Shown: positions 19,412 to 30,141 of the stretch, in pieces
Layout of the letters: each line of letters opens with the position of its first letter
Position numbering within the stretch: position 1 is the stretch's first letter
Source: an uncultured Clostridia bacterium
GTDB taxonomy: Bacteria; Bacillota; Clostridia; Oscillospirales; Acutalibacteraceae
NCBI GenBank assembly: GCA_947623175.1
Contig: CANQGK010000007.1
Coordinates: 1 to 64,000, forward strand
Length of the DNA stretch: 64,000 nucleotides
Direction: 5' to 3'
Notes under the pieces: generated by a model
Told to the model about the DNA's origin: nothing
Databases searched by the model: none
Seen by the model: only the letters and a program-made list of their open reading frames with translations
Translations under genes and position numbers: made by a program

Positions 19412-20060
19412 TCACTTGTTTTGTTCCCAGGCCCTAAATTGTTCTTTACTTGTGGATTTGTCAATCAGCTTGTAGTAGATGTAAATCTCACGCGGCTGTT
19501 TGCTGTACTTGCCCGGACATTCGTCCACATCCGCTTGGCTTTTGTCGCTATCGGACGCCTTGCGTTACAATACGGAAAGCTCGTCTTTCAGGGAATTCTT
19601 TTCGCCTTGATACTTGTCGAGCAGGCCAAAGCAAACTTCCTCGGGAATTCGCCATGTCACCTTATCCTCATATACGGAAGCAATCAACTTGTCAAGCTCC
19701 AAAAGTCTGCGCTTTGCCTGATTCAACCGTTTTTGATTGTTCTTGCGTTCCCGTGACGAAATTTTTCCGTTCCGTTTGAGAAATTCTTCCCGCGCTTGTT
19801 TTTCGTCCAGCTTTACGGTCTGCATTTTGGAACGAATATCCTCCAATACGATCTTGGTCAGTACCTTCAGCTGAATGTAATGGCTGTTGCAAGCGTGCCG
19901 ACCAAATTTGGGATTTTCGGATGTTCAAATCGTGCAAAGTTGGATGTCCACTCACACCGTCCTTGCACGTTTATTGATGCGAATTTGTCGGTAAGACGAC
20001 AGCTTAGGCAATACCTTCTGTATGATAAGAGGATTTTCTCCCCCTCGCTCTGTACCTTTA
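19412..20060 (-). pseudogene. Degraded large serine recombinase, C-terminal part
   Basis: Minus-strand pieces GRHACNSHYIQLKVLTKIVLEDIRSKMQTVKLDEKQ..., KRRLLELDKLIASVYEDKVTWRIPEEVC, REIYIYYKLIDKST in shifted or stop-interrupted frames. Confidence 0.65.
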
Positions 20061-20063
20061 AGG

Positions 20064-20717
20064 TTAGTTCGTCATTTCACCGTTTCGTTCGATAGAGCCG
20101 TTTTTGATACGAATAACTTCGTCTGCTGTATCTGCAAGTTTTTTACTGTGGGTTACGACAATGACACATTTTCCAAGCTCATGTGCTGTACGCTGTAACA
20201 ACTCAATAATTTCATCTGCGGTATCTTCATCAAGATTGCCTGTCGGCTCGTCGGCAAGCAATACTTTTGCATCACTTGCCAACGCTCTCGCAATCGCTAC
20301 TCGCTGTTGTTGTCCGCCGGATAGCTGTAAGACATTTCTTTTCCATGCTTCTTTTGGTATATTAACCTCGGAAAGTAGTTCATCCGGTTTTTTATTTCCA
20401 CCGAGTTTCACGTTTTCTTCGGTTGTCAAATAATCAATGAGATTATAGTTTTGGAATACGATTGATACATTGTGCTTTCTGTGATAGTTCAAGCCACGCT
20501 TAAGTATATCCTCGCCATTGTAAAGAACGCTGCCGCTTATAGGCGTATCAAGCCCCGCGAGCAAGGACAGAAAAGTGGTTTTGCCTGCTCCGCTTGAGCC
20601 TACAATCGTGTAAAACTTTCCCTCCTCAAATTGCATAGATACTTGATCTAAGACCTTTTTGTCTTTTTGCGTTTTATATGCGTAGTCTATATTTTTTACT
20701 TCTAATATCATAATCAA
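20064..20717 (-). CDS. ABC transporter ATP-binding protein
   Basis: GSSGAGKTTFL, LSGGQQQRVAIARAL, LLADEPTGNLD. Confidence 0.95.
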   Translation of the reverse strand: MIMILEVKNIDYAYKTQKDKKVLDQVSMQFEEGKFYTIVGSSGAGKTTFLSLLAGLDTPISGSVLYNGEDILKRGLNYHRKHNVSIVFQNYNLIDYLTTEENVKLGGNKKPDELLSEVNIPKEAWKRNVLQLSGGQQQRVAIARALASDAKVLLADEPTGNLDEDTADEIIELLQRTAHELGKCVIVVTHSKKLADTADEVIRIKNGSIERNGEMTN

Positions 20718-20724
20718 ATCCTCC

Positions 20725-22176
20725 TTAACTCATTTCACTCAATATATCCTTTGGCTTCTTTCTCAAAATCGTAATGCCTGCTGTAATAACAGAAAGGCCC
20801 GTCAAAGCCAAAATACATACACCGTCAAATAACATCATCTGTGTCGAAATATTCACGGAAACGCCTGTGATCTGTTGCTCGGACCGGGTAAAACTGTCAA
20901 TCGCAACATGACCTGCGTTCAATTCTTTGCTTTCTTCCATTTGCCGTACCTGCTGTGCAACCAAATAATCCGCAGTAACTCTTGATACGCTTGGAGCGAC
21001 AGTAAAAGAGAGTGTAACAGCAATTATGGCGATCATAAGCGCTTCCAATAAGATTTGACCTATTATTTTGACCTTTGGTACACCCAATGCGAGAAATATA
21101 CCTACTTCCTGCACACGATTTTTCAACCAAAAGACAAACACAAGAAAGAGGATCAAAAAACTTGCTATTGCAACAACCCATATCAAAATCTCACTAATGT
21201 TTTCAAGATCATTGAAATTCGCAGACATAGTATCGTAGTTGCCGTTGTTATCGATCAGATCGTATCGTTCCCAATCAATATTGACCGCCTTGACCTTTTC
21301 TTTTGCGGCATCATAATTGTTTACATCTCCGACTTTGAAATATGCTCTTTCATACAATGGGTCGTTCTCATTTCCCTCGGCTTTTTCCGGGAAATGCAAG
21401 TCTGTAAATATCACATTTTCGGAACGAAAAGTATCTCCAGACATCAAGGGAGTCATGTACTGCCGAACATGATAAATACCGATTATTTCTGCTTCATATA
21501 CGGTAGAGTTTTCTCTATCGTGATAATCGTTGTATTGCAATACATCTCCGATTTCAAGATCGTTCAGAGCCGCTAATTCTTCTGAAATGACACAAACATT
21601 CACATCGCCGCTATTTACCATACGCCCGTCTTTTATTGACAGATTGCCCGTGAGGACATTGGCGTCCATTTGCATATCTTTGTTGCCGATTAAGGAAACG
21701 CCGCCAAAATCAGTGGTTTGATCCACATCAGCGTCCTCAAGTCGTAAAAAGTTCACCGGATTTACAGGTGTTACCTTCGTCGTGATATTGTAATCACTTA
21801 TTTCAGAAACCTCTGCCAATTTTTCTATATCTTCAAGCCTTAATGTGTCAAAGGAGTTGTCTGTAAATACTCCCCAGCTTTCGCCGTAAATACTATCAAA
21901 TCGTACTTTGTGTACGCCCTCAAGAGTTCCCTCGACACCTTCCCCAATTCTTTTCGATATTTCATCTATGCGTTTATGACGATTTGTTTCATTTGTTTCG
22001 AGTAAAAGACCTGCACCAACGGCTTGGCGTGTCTTATCTTGTGTTTTGACACTTGCTGTCTTACTTGCCATCCCGGATAAAAGAAATAAACTTATAACGA
22101 GCACAACTAAAAACAACAATATGCTTTTTATCGGTTTCCGTGTAACGGAACACCATGCTTTTTGAAATACATTCAT
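20725..22176 (-). CDS. FtsX-like ABC transporter permease
   Basis: N-terminal TM, large extracellular domain, three C-terminal TMs; adjacent to ABC ATPase. Confidence 0.85.
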   Translation of the reverse strand: MNVFQKAWCSVTRKPIKSILLFLVVLVISLFLLSGMASKTASVKTQDKTRQAVGAGLLLETNETNRHKRIDEISKRIGEGVEGTLEGVHKVRFDSIYGESWGVFTDNSFDTLRLEDIEKLAEVSEISDYNITTKVTPVNPVNFLRLEDADVDQTTDFGGVSLIGNKDMQMDANVLTGNLSIKDGRMVNSGDVNVCVISEELAALNDLEIGDVLQYNDYHDRENSTVYEAEIIGIYHVRQYMTPLMSGDTFRSENVIFTDLHFPEKAEGNENDPLYERAYFKVGDVNNYDAAKEKVKAVNIDWERYDLIDNNGNYDTMSANFNDLENISEILIWVVAIASFLILFLVFVFWLKNRVQEVGIFLALGVPKVKIIGQILLEALMIAIIAVTLSFTVAPSVSRVTADYLVAQQVRQMEESKELNAGHVAIDSFTRSEQQITGVSVNISTQMMLFDGVCILALTGLSVITAGITILRKKPKDILSEMS

Positions 22177-22180
22177 AGCT

Positions 22181-23419
22181 TTATCCCTCCATTCTCGATA
22201 AGGTGTCTTTAGGATTGGCTCTCAATATCGGAAACATAGAAAAGATAACTGCGATTATCACAATTACGCTGCCGATACAGAGAAGTGAAATAATATCCGA
22301 AAATTCCAAAGCTACCTCAAGAGTGAAGTTGGCAGTTTGAGAATTGAGAAGTAAGTTTTTCAGTATCTTTGCAATGACAGTGCCTATGCCACACGCTCCC
22401 ACAACGGAAATAATGAATACCCCAAACGCTTCCGAAAGCACCTGTAATAAAATACTTAATTTGGTTTTCCCGATACTGATAAATATGGCAGCTTCTTTTT
22501 TTCGGGTACGCATCCACATACACAATAAAATTGTGATTACTACTGTACCTGTAATAACCGTCAAAATAAGCATCAGATTAACAATTCTAATGATCTGTTC
22601 CAAAGGTGCTTTTGTCTGCTGAAATAAAGTATCAGAAGTTGTCATTGATACTTTATCGGGACTCTCCGAGAAAATAGAAGTCAAATTCGTTTTTAACGCT
22701 TCAAGTTCTTCCGGATTTTTCGCATAAACAGCAACCTCATAGTAGCCATACTTTTCAAACAGTTGTGAAAAGGTATTGTTATCCATAAAAATATTATTTT
22801 CCATGCGATTAACCGCAAGCGTTGTATCGGATTGTTTTCTTTCGCCCCCGGAGAAAAACAAACCTACAATTTCGGCTGAGGCAGTGATACCGTTCTCTGT
22901 CTTAAATTCGATAGTATTACCAATATTTAGTTCGTTTAACTCTGCAAACAGAGAGTTTACAACCACACCGTTTTGCGTGTCCGGATCAATATAGTTTCCT
23001 GCGATAATACGGTATCTCTGCTCAAAAAAGGCACTATCATTTTCTAAATCATCATAAGAAAAAACCGTTACTTTTAAGTTATCCGTTTCTGTTGACTCGC
23101 TCATGGTAAAAGGAATACCATTTGATAAGAATACGGAACTAATCGACTGACGATTTATCGAACTGACACCCTCTAAAAGAGAGATTTGTTCTACTTCTTC
23201 ATTCGATATCCTGCTTTTGCTGTTTTTGATTTCAACAACGACCTTTGCATTGGTCTTTTCCTGTATCAAAGATTTGGAGTCCTCGGTTGCTCGCATAATC
23301 ATAATTGTGCTGAGAACCATACTGCCAATGAACACTAATACAAAAAACAGCAGTAATGTTTTTGATTTTTTTCTTGTTAAGTATCGTAGTGCAAGTTGAT
23401 AAAAGTTCAAACCATACAC
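22181..23419 (-). CDS. FtsX-like ABC transporter permease
   Basis: MYGLNFYQLALRYLTRKKSKTLLLFFVLVFIGSMVLST...; MacB/FtsX topology. Confidence 0.85.
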   Translation of the reverse strand: MYGLNFYQLALRYLTRKKSKTLLLFFVLVFIGSMVLSTIMIMRATEDSKSLIQEKTNAKVVVEIKNSKSRISNEEVEQISLLEGVSSINRQSISSVFLSNGIPFTMSESTETDNLKVTVFSYDDLENDSAFFEQRYRIIAGNYIDPDTQNGVVVNSLFAELNELNIGNTIEFKTENGITASAEIVGLFFSGGERKQSDTTLAVNRMENNIFMDNNTFSQLFEKYGYYEVAVYAKNPEELEALKTNLTSIFSESPDKVSMTTSDTLFQQTKAPLEQIIRIVNLMLILTVITGTVVITILLCMWMRTRKKEAAIFISIGKTKLSILLQVLSEAFGVFIISVVGACGIGTVIAKILKNLLLNSQTANFTLEVALEFSDIISLLCIGSVIVIIAVIFSMFPILRANPKDTLSRMEG

Positions 23420-23422
23420 CTC

Positions 23423-23938
23423 CTATTTGAACCGAGCTATAAATACTGCTGTTGCATTGATATTGTTCTTATTGCTCCAATCCCCATAGATAATCAAACT
23501 CGTTTGTTTTTTGATGTCCGAAATATCTATATCTTCATATGTGACAATTCCTGTCGCAAGGCTCATATGAGCGATTTTGAATATGCAGTCGCTATTATAG
23601 TGAACAGTTACGAATTCATCTGAATTTTCATAACCGGGAGCATCGCCAATAGCCAAACCGCCGCCATTGCCGTCATCTGTATATATAGTTGGTGAGATTT
23701 TGCAGCTGTCATTTGAAAGATCGACTACCGATCCTTTAATTGAAGCAAGTGAAAGTAATGTATTTGCATCATTGATATCGGTAGGATTTTTCGGTAGACT
23801 GTTATTACCCTGTGCCAAAGAGGAAGGATTTTGCGTATCGGTTTTGTTGTTTGTATCATTGCCGCCTATGCTGCAGGCTGCCGGTGATAATACGCATAAT
23901 ACTGTTGCCAATCCGATTAAGAGCTTTTTGATTTTCAT
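23423..23938 (-). CDS. Putative lipoprotein of the ABC operon
   Basis: Signal peptide with lipobox-like MKIKKLLIGLATVLCVLSPAACSIGG. Confidence 0.75.
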   Translation of the reverse strand: MKIKKLLIGLATVLCVLSPAACSIGGNDTNNKTDTQNPSSLAQGNNSLPKNPTDINDANTLLSLASIKGSVVDLSNDSCKISPTIYTDDGNGGGLAIGDAPGYENSDEFVTVHYNSDCIFKIAHMSLATGIVTYEDIDISDIKKQTSLIIYGDWSNKNNINATAVFIARFK

Positions 23939-23975
23939 GTTTGTGTTCCGCCTTTCTATCGTGTATGGTGGTATT

Positions 23976-24065
23976 GTATAATAAAAGTCCTCTAAAAATC
24001 CTGTAGGGCTGCGGGTGATAACTTAACTTTTTTTACAAGATTTTTAGAGGATTTTCTGTTATACT
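23976..24065. promoter_or_regulatory. Divergent promoter region with identical 13-bp boxes TCCTCTAAAAATC/GATTTTTAGAGGA upstream of both -10-like TTATAC
   Basis: Boxes at 23988-24000 and 24039-24051, each 6-7 nt from a TTATAC. Confidence 0.55.
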
Positions 24066-24098
24066 GTTCTTACATATAGGCAAAAGGGAATTGATACA

Positions 24099-24785
24099 AT
24101 GAAATTACTGCTATTAGAAGATGATTTGGAACTTTGTAACGAAATCGAAAAAGAGTTAGTAGACAATGGGTTTGTTGTTGATACATGTAATGACGGAGAA
24201 ATGGGAATGTACTATGCTTTGCATGACGATTTTTCATACGATTTAGCGATTGTTGACCGTATGCTGCCCATTATTGACGGACTAACAATTATCAAAGCGA
24301 TGAGAGAAAAGGGCATAAATATACCTGTGATAATCATAACAGGTATGTCTGCCCTGGATGATCGAATAGACGGATTGGATGGCGGTGCGGACGATTATTT
24401 AGTTAAGCCGTTTTATATTGATGAATTGCTTGCAAGGATACGAGCACTCATCCGCCGCCCCGCCGAAATAAAAGCACTTGATACTTTATCTTATGCTGAT
24501 TTGTGTTTTGATAAGGGAAACCGCACCGTATCTGCTTCTGAAAAATCTTTAGTGTTGACCGCCAAAGAAGCTGAATTGCTGAGTGTTTTTATGTCAAAAC
24601 CGGAAACGCTTTTTGCCAGAGAACGATTGATTCTGAAAGTATGGGGTGGAAACTCCGAGGTAGAAATTGGCAATGTAGACAACTATATTTCTTTCCTTAG
24701 AAAGAGATTACGGGAGCTTGATAGCTGCTGCGAAATAAAAACTGTTTACGGAGCAGGCTTTATGTTGGAGAACAAAAATGCTTGA
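24099..24785 (+). CDS. OmpR-family response regulator
   Basis: LLLEDDLEL...IVDRMLPIIDG...GGADDYLVKPF, winged-helix C-terminus. Confidence 0.95.
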   Translation: MKLLLLEDDLELCNEIEKELVDNGFVVDTCNDGEMGMYYALHDDFSYDLAIVDRMLPIIDGLTIIKAMREKGINIPVIIITGMSALDDRIDGLDGGADDYLVKPFYIDELLARIRALIRRPAEIKALDTLSYADLCFDKGNRTVSASEKSLVLTAKEAELLSVFMSKPETLFARERLILKVWGGNSEVEIGNVDNYISFLRKRLRELDSCCEIKTVYGAGFMLENKNA

Positions 24786-26073
24786 TAAGTTATATAGAAA
24801 ATTACATATAATTTTCACTTGTGGGATCATGTTGATCATCTCTGCGATTATCGGTATTGTTCTTAACAACAATATGAAAGCAGAAAAATCGAATGACGGT
24901 GAGATATTCCGGAGAATGTCAACATTGATTATTTATCAGCTTGAATACGATGACGGTTATTTTGAAAAAGCGATAAAAGCGTATGAAGAGAAATACTCTA
25001 TTCTCTGTGTGATTAAAAGTGAGTCGGGTGAAATAATCTATCAAAGCCCATTCGACTATCCGACATCAACTGAGTTTTTATTAAATTCTTTGGAACAACA
25101 AAAGGGATATTTATTGTTTGACGATTCAAGGAATAAGACTGTTACGCAAGAAGACGGAATATTTGAAATTGACGGTCAAAACAATGATACTTATTTAGCA
25201 TTACCCGCGATGGTTATTTCAAAAGACAATACGATATATGATATGGCCTTGCTATATAGGTCAAAAACGGTATCAGAGCTTATAAGCAATCAGGCTGTTC
25301 TATACTTTTTGGTTTGGTCAGTATCTCTGATATGTGTAGCATTACTTAGCCGATTGATCTTAAAGAAAGCATTAAGGCCGACAGAACGAATGTTGAAAAG
25401 TCAAAAGGATTTTCTTGCCGCAGCTTCACACGAATTAAAATCCCCTCTTGCCGTAATCGTTGCTAATGCCGAAAAGATAGGAAAATCGGATACCCAAAAC
25501 AGCGAACTTGAAAAATCAGTAAAGGTAGTAAATACAGAATGTATGCGTATGTCACGTCTGATAAATGATATGCTGCTGCTTGCTTCTTCTGATACAAATA
25601 CTTGGTCGGTCAGCAAAAAAGAAATAAATGTTGATACTTTGTTAATTACCTTATATGAAACCTATGAACCAATTTGCGCAAAGCATAATATAGCATTAGA
25701 ATTAAATATTGCGGATACAAGTTATCCGGCGCTCTACTCCGATCCCGAACGGATTATGCAGATATTGAACATTTTTATGGATAACGCAATATCTCATTCT
25801 AACGATAGTCCGAGTATTCAAATCAAAACATCATTAACTGCGAAAGCCATTACATTTTATATCGTTGACCACGGAAACGGAATTTCAGAACAGGATAAGC
25901 CTTATATATTTGACCGTTTTTATTGTGCTGATAAATCTCATACGGATAAATCACATTTTGGATTGGGGTTAAGCATAGCAAACGAGCTGACAAAAACGCT
26001 TAACGGCAAAGTCGGTTTTGAAGATACCGCTAACGGCGGCGCCACATTTTTCATAACAATTCCGCTGAAATGA
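24778..26073 (+). CDS. Sensor histidine kinase
   Basis: AAASHELKSPLAVI H-box, DNAISHSN N-box, DHGNGIS, FGLGLSIA. Confidence 0.95.
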   Translation: MLDKLYRKLHIIFTCGIMLIISAIIGIVLNNNMKAEKSNDGEIFRRMSTLIIYQLEYDDGYFEKAIKAYEEKYSILCVIKSESGEIIYQSPFDYPTSTEFLLNSLEQQKGYLLFDDSRNKTVTQEDGIFEIDGQNNDTYLALPAMVISKDNTIYDMALLYRSKTVSELISNQAVLYFLVWSVSLICVALLSRLILKKALRPTERMLKSQKDFLAAASHELKSPLAVIVANAEKIGKSDTQNSELEKSVKVVNTECMRMSRLINDMLLLASSDTNTWSVSKKEINVDTLLITLYETYEPICAKHNIALELNIADTSYPALYSDPERIMQILNIFMDNAISHSNDSPSIQIKTSLTAKAITFYIVDHGNGISEQDKPYIFDRFYCADKSHTDKSHFGLGLSIANELTKTLNGKVGFEDTANGGATFFITIPLK

Positions 26074-26157
26074 TTTTTGTCCAATAAGAATTTACAAATC
26101 TATACCGCAGTAACAAAAAGCCGATGAGATTATACATTCATCGGCCCTCACTCTGTC

Positions 26158-26193
26158 AAAAACCCCAAATCTCAAGCGAGGTTTGGGGTTTTT
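26158..26193. terminator. Bidirectional rho-independent terminator
   Basis: AAAAACCCCAAA-tctcaagcgagg-TTTGGGGTTTTT. Confidence 0.8.
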
Positions 26194-26374
26194 AGATATA
26201 GCCTTTCAAAACACAGATAAAAACAGGCAGATATAGTGAGATGGTGGGATCTTTTCCACCTATGAATTGCATAAGTGCGGCATAAGCAGAGCTTTTTTTG
26301 GTGTTGCAAATCCGTTTGAAGCTGAAGGCGGTTCGTTTGGGATTCGGATCGGGATTGCGGGTGGCGGACGAAGG

Positions 26375-27412
26375 TCAACGCATCAGCATCTCCGCGTCGG
26401 ACGGAAGCGGACGCAGCATAGTGCAGGGCAGCGTCTGGTACCAATAGGCGACCGAGGTATAGTCGTCGTACCGGTTCAGATACCCGGCGTCTCCGATGCC
26501 AAGATTATCCATCGTCATGCGGAAATCGGAAGTGAAATAGATCGGATCCTGCACGTGGAAACGGTACAGCAGAAACCGCTGTTGATTGTTGTAAAATTCG
26601 TCGGTATTGCCGATTATGCAGAACATTCCGGCATACAGACCGGAGTAGGTCTGGTATTGGCGCTGGTAAATATCCTTTCCGAACGCGTAGGAGCCGCAGA
26701 AGTAGTCCTCCGTTCCGGTGTAATTCACTGACGGGTAGACGTCGCCGTCGATATACATCCGCGCCTCGCCCTCGACCCAGCAGCCGTTGGTTCCGTTCAT
26801 GCCGGCCGCAAGAGTCAACCCTAAAAACTGTCCTTTGCCGCGGATGCCGTCGATGACCGTGTAAGCGCGTCCCGGCGTTACAGGGTGTTCCTGACGGTAC
26901 GAAGCATGGAAATACGCGATATGATCCGGCACCGCGCAGTGACAGCCGGTAATCATGTAATACAGCGCTTTGTCTGCGGCGCTTCGGTTTTCCATAGTGA
27001 TGCGGCAGTGCTTTTTAAACGGCATAGTGAAATAGCAGTTGAACCCCCTGCCCGGCGCTGTCAAAATCATGGATGAGTTTAAATACGGATATTTGTTTTC
27101 CGTGTCGTGAAAGCTCTCGTCGTAGGCGCAGCCGAAAAAGGCGGAGATCGGCGCCTCGACCGAAGGGTGTTCGCTTCCTTCCCAATAGATACGCATAATA
27201 AAGCTGTGCCCGACGTAGCCGGTAAACCAAATATGTTGGATCATGCCGGGGCCGTCCGTGTCGACCAGCGTGACCGTCTGTCCCGCCGGGATGATAACGG
27301 TAGGCGACAGCTTGGTGCAGTCGCCGCCGCGGGTTCCGCCGCCTTTGACGCCCGTCGGATTCTCGGCGGAAAAGGCGAAGGTTTCAGCGTCTGAAAGCAA
27401 ATAGTAACTCAT
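26375..27412 (-). CDS. DUF2961 domain protein (glycan-active locus)
   Basis: GPGMIQHIWFTG, YIDGDVYPSVNYTGTEDYFCGSYAFG, SDFRMTMDNLG. Confidence 0.8.
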   Translation of the reverse strand: MSYYLLSDAETFAFSAENPTGVKGGGTRGGDCTKLSPTVIIPAGQTVTLVDTDGPGMIQHIWFTGYVGHSFIMRIYWEGSEHPSVEAPISAFFGCAYDESFHDTENKYPYLNSSMILTAPGRGFNCYFTMPFKKHCRITMENRSAADKALYYMITGCHCAVPDHIAYFHASYRQEHPVTPGRAYTVIDGIRGKGQFLGLTLAAGMNGTNGCWVEGEARMYIDGDVYPSVNYTGTEDYFCGSYAFGKDIYQRQYQTYSGLYAGMFCIIGNTDEFYNNQQRFLLYRFHVQDPIYFTSDFRMTMDNLGIGDAGYLNRYDDYTSVAYWYQTLPCTMLRPLPSDAEMLMR

Positions 27413-27593
27413 TTGGGATTTCGTCCTTTCTGTTTTGAGTCGGTTGAAGATAATAAAAACGAAATATCGACAAGCGCTTTACGATCCTTGCCGATATTGG
27501 CGAAAAGGCGCGGAGCTTCGCGCCGAGTCGGGCAAAAGCTTCCCTTTTACGGGTAATTTCCGGGCGGAAACCTTCGAACGGTCGCGGAATCGG

Positions 27594-28724
27594 TTACAGC
27601 AGCGCGGTATAGATTTCCTCGCCGCCGTTGACGTATACCTCGACGACGTACCCGTCGCGCAGAATTTTCAAATCTCGGATCTCGCCGCGATATACCACCG
27701 GATCCCGTCCCTGCCGCTCTATGACAAAGCCGTCTGCAGTGCGCTTGACTGACGGATCGGAATCGGTCAGCAGATGGCGCACCTCTTTTACCGGGAACGC
27801 GGTGATCTTCCCGTCGGTCAGCTTCAGTTCGCGCGGAACCGACATACACCCGACGTCCTTTTCGGCGAACCCGCTGTAAGACCAGCCGGGGATCCAGCTG
27901 ATCAGCAAATTCCGACCGAACGGATCGTGGAAGGCCTGCCCGGCGTATTGATCTGGGCCTTTATCCACCTCGGCGGAGTATTCCGGAGTGAATTTTCCGT
28001 CCGAAAACCGGCCGTACATCACCGAGAAATAGTGCGTTCTGCCGATCGGAAGGATCGACGCGGTCACTAAAACCCTACCGTCCTCCGCCGGCATGATCGA
28101 AGGACATTCGGTGCACTTGCTGTCCTGCCACTCGCACAAAATCCCGAGATATTCCCACTCGGTCAGTGTCTTGCTCCGGTAGATCAGCAGCCGTCCCGCG
28201 TTCGCTTCCGGATTGCCTGACGCCACGACGCAATAAAAGACGCCGTCGATGCAGCAGACTGCCGGATCGCGGAAGTCACTGCTGCCCTCGGGGGGATAGT
28301 TCGCGATGACCGGGTTGTTCGCGCATTTTTCAAAGTGGATCCCGTCGGTCGAAAATGCCGCGCTGATCGTCTGCGCCTTGGTAATGCCATCGACCGACGC
28401 GTAAAACAGGTACAGCACGCCGTCCTTGACAATGGCGCTTCCCGACCAGCAGCCCTCGGCGTCGTACACCTCCGGCCCCGGCGTCAGTCCGACGGGCAGC
28501 TCCTCCCAAGTCAGAAAATCCTTGGTTCTGGCATGCCCCCAGTGGATTGGCTGTTTCCCGGGAATTTCAAAATCCGGCGCGTGCTGGCAGAACAGATGAT
28601 AGTACCCGTCGAAGTAGACCAGCCCGTTGGGATCGTTGATCCACCCTTTTTTCGGCCTGTAATGATAAAGCGGCTTTTGCAGATAATCCATACCGAAACC
28701 TTCCCTATTGCATTGATGATACAT
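27594..28724 (-). CDS. Glycoside hydrolase family 32 (sucrose/fructan hydrolase-like)
   Basis: KGWINDPNGLVYFDGYYHLFCQ, CWSGSAIV, FRDPAV, TECPS motifs. Confidence 0.9.
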   Translation of the reverse strand: MYHQCNREGFGMDYLQKPLYHYRPKKGWINDPNGLVYFDGYYHLFCQHAPDFEIPGKQPIHWGHARTKDFLTWEELPVGLTPGPEVYDAEGCWSGSAIVKDGVLYLFYASVDGITKAQTISAAFSTDGIHFEKCANNPVIANYPPEGSSDFRDPAVCCIDGVFYCVVASGNPEANAGRLLIYRSKTLTEWEYLGILCEWQDSKCTECPSIMPAEDGRVLVTASILPIGRTHYFSVMYGRFSDGKFTPEYSAEVDKGPDQYAGQAFHDPFGRNLLISWIPGWSYSGFAEKDVGCMSVPRELKLTDGKITAFPVKEVRHLLTDSDPSVKRTADGFVIERQGRDPVVYRGEIRDLKILRDGYVVEVYVNGGEEIYTALL

Positions 28725-28837
28725 TTATTATAAAAGAGGAAAATCGGTTTGTCAACCGCTTTCGACCCGAGTCGGGCGAGTATTTTTCAACCGATATTTT
28801 TATCATTCGGATATGTAAAACTTTCCTATTCCTAAAT

Positions 28838-29563
28838 CTATGATTTGGCAACATCAAAAACCGCCTTTATGCCGGTTTCTTCCATGGGATCTATCGCTCC
28901 CAACGGACTCCATTCGAGTGATTTTTCCGTAAATCCGCTGATTTCCCATGATTTATACCAATAAAGGCGCTCATACCGGTTTTCATCCAATCTGCGGAGA
29001 TTTTCAACCGAACCGTTTTCGACGTCGAGCGTTCCGACAAAGCCGTACTCAAACACTCCCTCGGCGTCATCCCGCATAAAACCCAGCACATAAGCAAGCC
29101 CTGTACTGTCGTCAAATTCAATATGATCCAGAACCATTTTTTTCTCATTGGCAAACAGCGTTTTCACTTTTTCAAATGATTCCGTATCATAGATGCTCAA
29201 TTGAGTCTGTGTAGAATCCACCGGACTTTCAATATTGTAGAAATATCTTCCTTCGGGCGTAAAGGCAAAGCCCCCATCCTGGCCTCCGATTCTTGTAATG
29301 GTTATCTTTTTTATCAAAGATAAATGATCCAGATCATAAAAGCCCAGATAACCTTCCGCAGACTTCACCGCAATAATATTGGAATGCGGCTTGAAAGCTG
29401 CAGAATAGGCATAAGGGAAATTCTTGAACCTTGCCAATTCTTTTTCGTCTGAATTATATACGTATACGGTTGCGCCACTGCATCCCACGCTATAAGAAGC
29501 GTTCTTATAAAAGCCCCAGAATTTTCGCATATTTGTCCTCCGCATCGATCCCGCAACTCCCAT
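28838..29563 (-). CDS. Beta-propeller-like cytoplasmic protein (start perhaps 29530)
   Basis: WD40-like repeats (ARFKNFPYAYSAAFKPHSNIIAVKSAEGYLGFYDLDHLSLIKKI...). Confidence 0.5.
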   Translation of the reverse strand: MGVAGSMRRTNMRKFWGFYKNASYSVGCSGATVYVYNSDEKELARFKNFPYAYSAAFKPHSNIIAVKSAEGYLGFYDLDHLSLIKKITITRIGGQDGGFAFTPEGRYFYNIESPVDSTQTQLSIYDTESFEKVKTLFANEKKMVLDHIEFDDSTGLAYVLGFMRDDAEGVFEYGFVGTLDVENGSVENLRRLDENRYERLYWYKSWEISGFTEKSLEWSPLGAIDPMEETGIKAVFDVAKS

Positions 29564-29593
29564 TTATCGGCAGTCGCCTACCTAATATTTTAT

Positions 29594-29850
29594 ATTATAC
29601 ACCCGAATTGTGAAGAAATCTACCTCAAACAGCGATTTTTTTGACAAGAATATCACCATTCGACTATTCTGCCGACTTTACGGTTTCTTGAACAACCGTA
29701 GAATATGTGCTCGTATTCGGTTATACCTATACTCCTAAACGGAGCGTTTGGGAAAGAAAAAGGACCGCTGACTTTTTCACCGGGGAGCCGGTGTGCGGGC
29801 GGTCTGATTTTCGGTATTCGATTGTGTTCAGTGCGACAGACGGGAATTTA
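29594..29850 (-). repeat. Repeated upstream/promoter module, copy 1 (upstream of 28838-29563)
   Basis: Shares hairpin ACGGTT..TTCAA..AACCGT and GATTTCTTCACAATTCGGGTGTATAAT with copies at ~31683-32215 and ~32500-32611. Confidence 0.75.
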
Positions 29851-30043
29851 TCATTTTATTTTCTATCAATCTATATATAGCATAAGCCACCCATATCAAC
29901 CAAGAATATGCCCAAACATTAAATACTATACTTACTATTAAATATATAACTGCAACGATAATTGCTATTATCCAATTTTTCGTTTTCTTTTTATCCATAT
30001 TTTACATCTCCCAATTCATAAATTGCTTATATAAAACATCAAT

Positions 30044-30139
30044 TTATCGTTCGGTCTCCAAGATGATTTTGGAAATATACTGTATCGTTTCTTCAATTTG
30101 CCGGGCTGCCTGCGGCGTCAGCTTCACCTCATACCGCAT
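30044..30139 (-). pseudogene. Truncated RelE/ParE-type toxin (31 aa)
   Basis: MRYEVKLTPQAARQIEETIQYISKIILETER* directly downstream of relB; only the toxin N-terminus remains. Confidence 0.7.
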
Positions 30140-30141
30140 AC

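Noticed and set aside
26267-28733. Long antisense ORFs (e.g. 26267-26731, 27774-28070, 28335-28733)
   Set aside because: Antisense to clear DUF2961 and GH32 genes in GC-rich DNA; no protein-family features.
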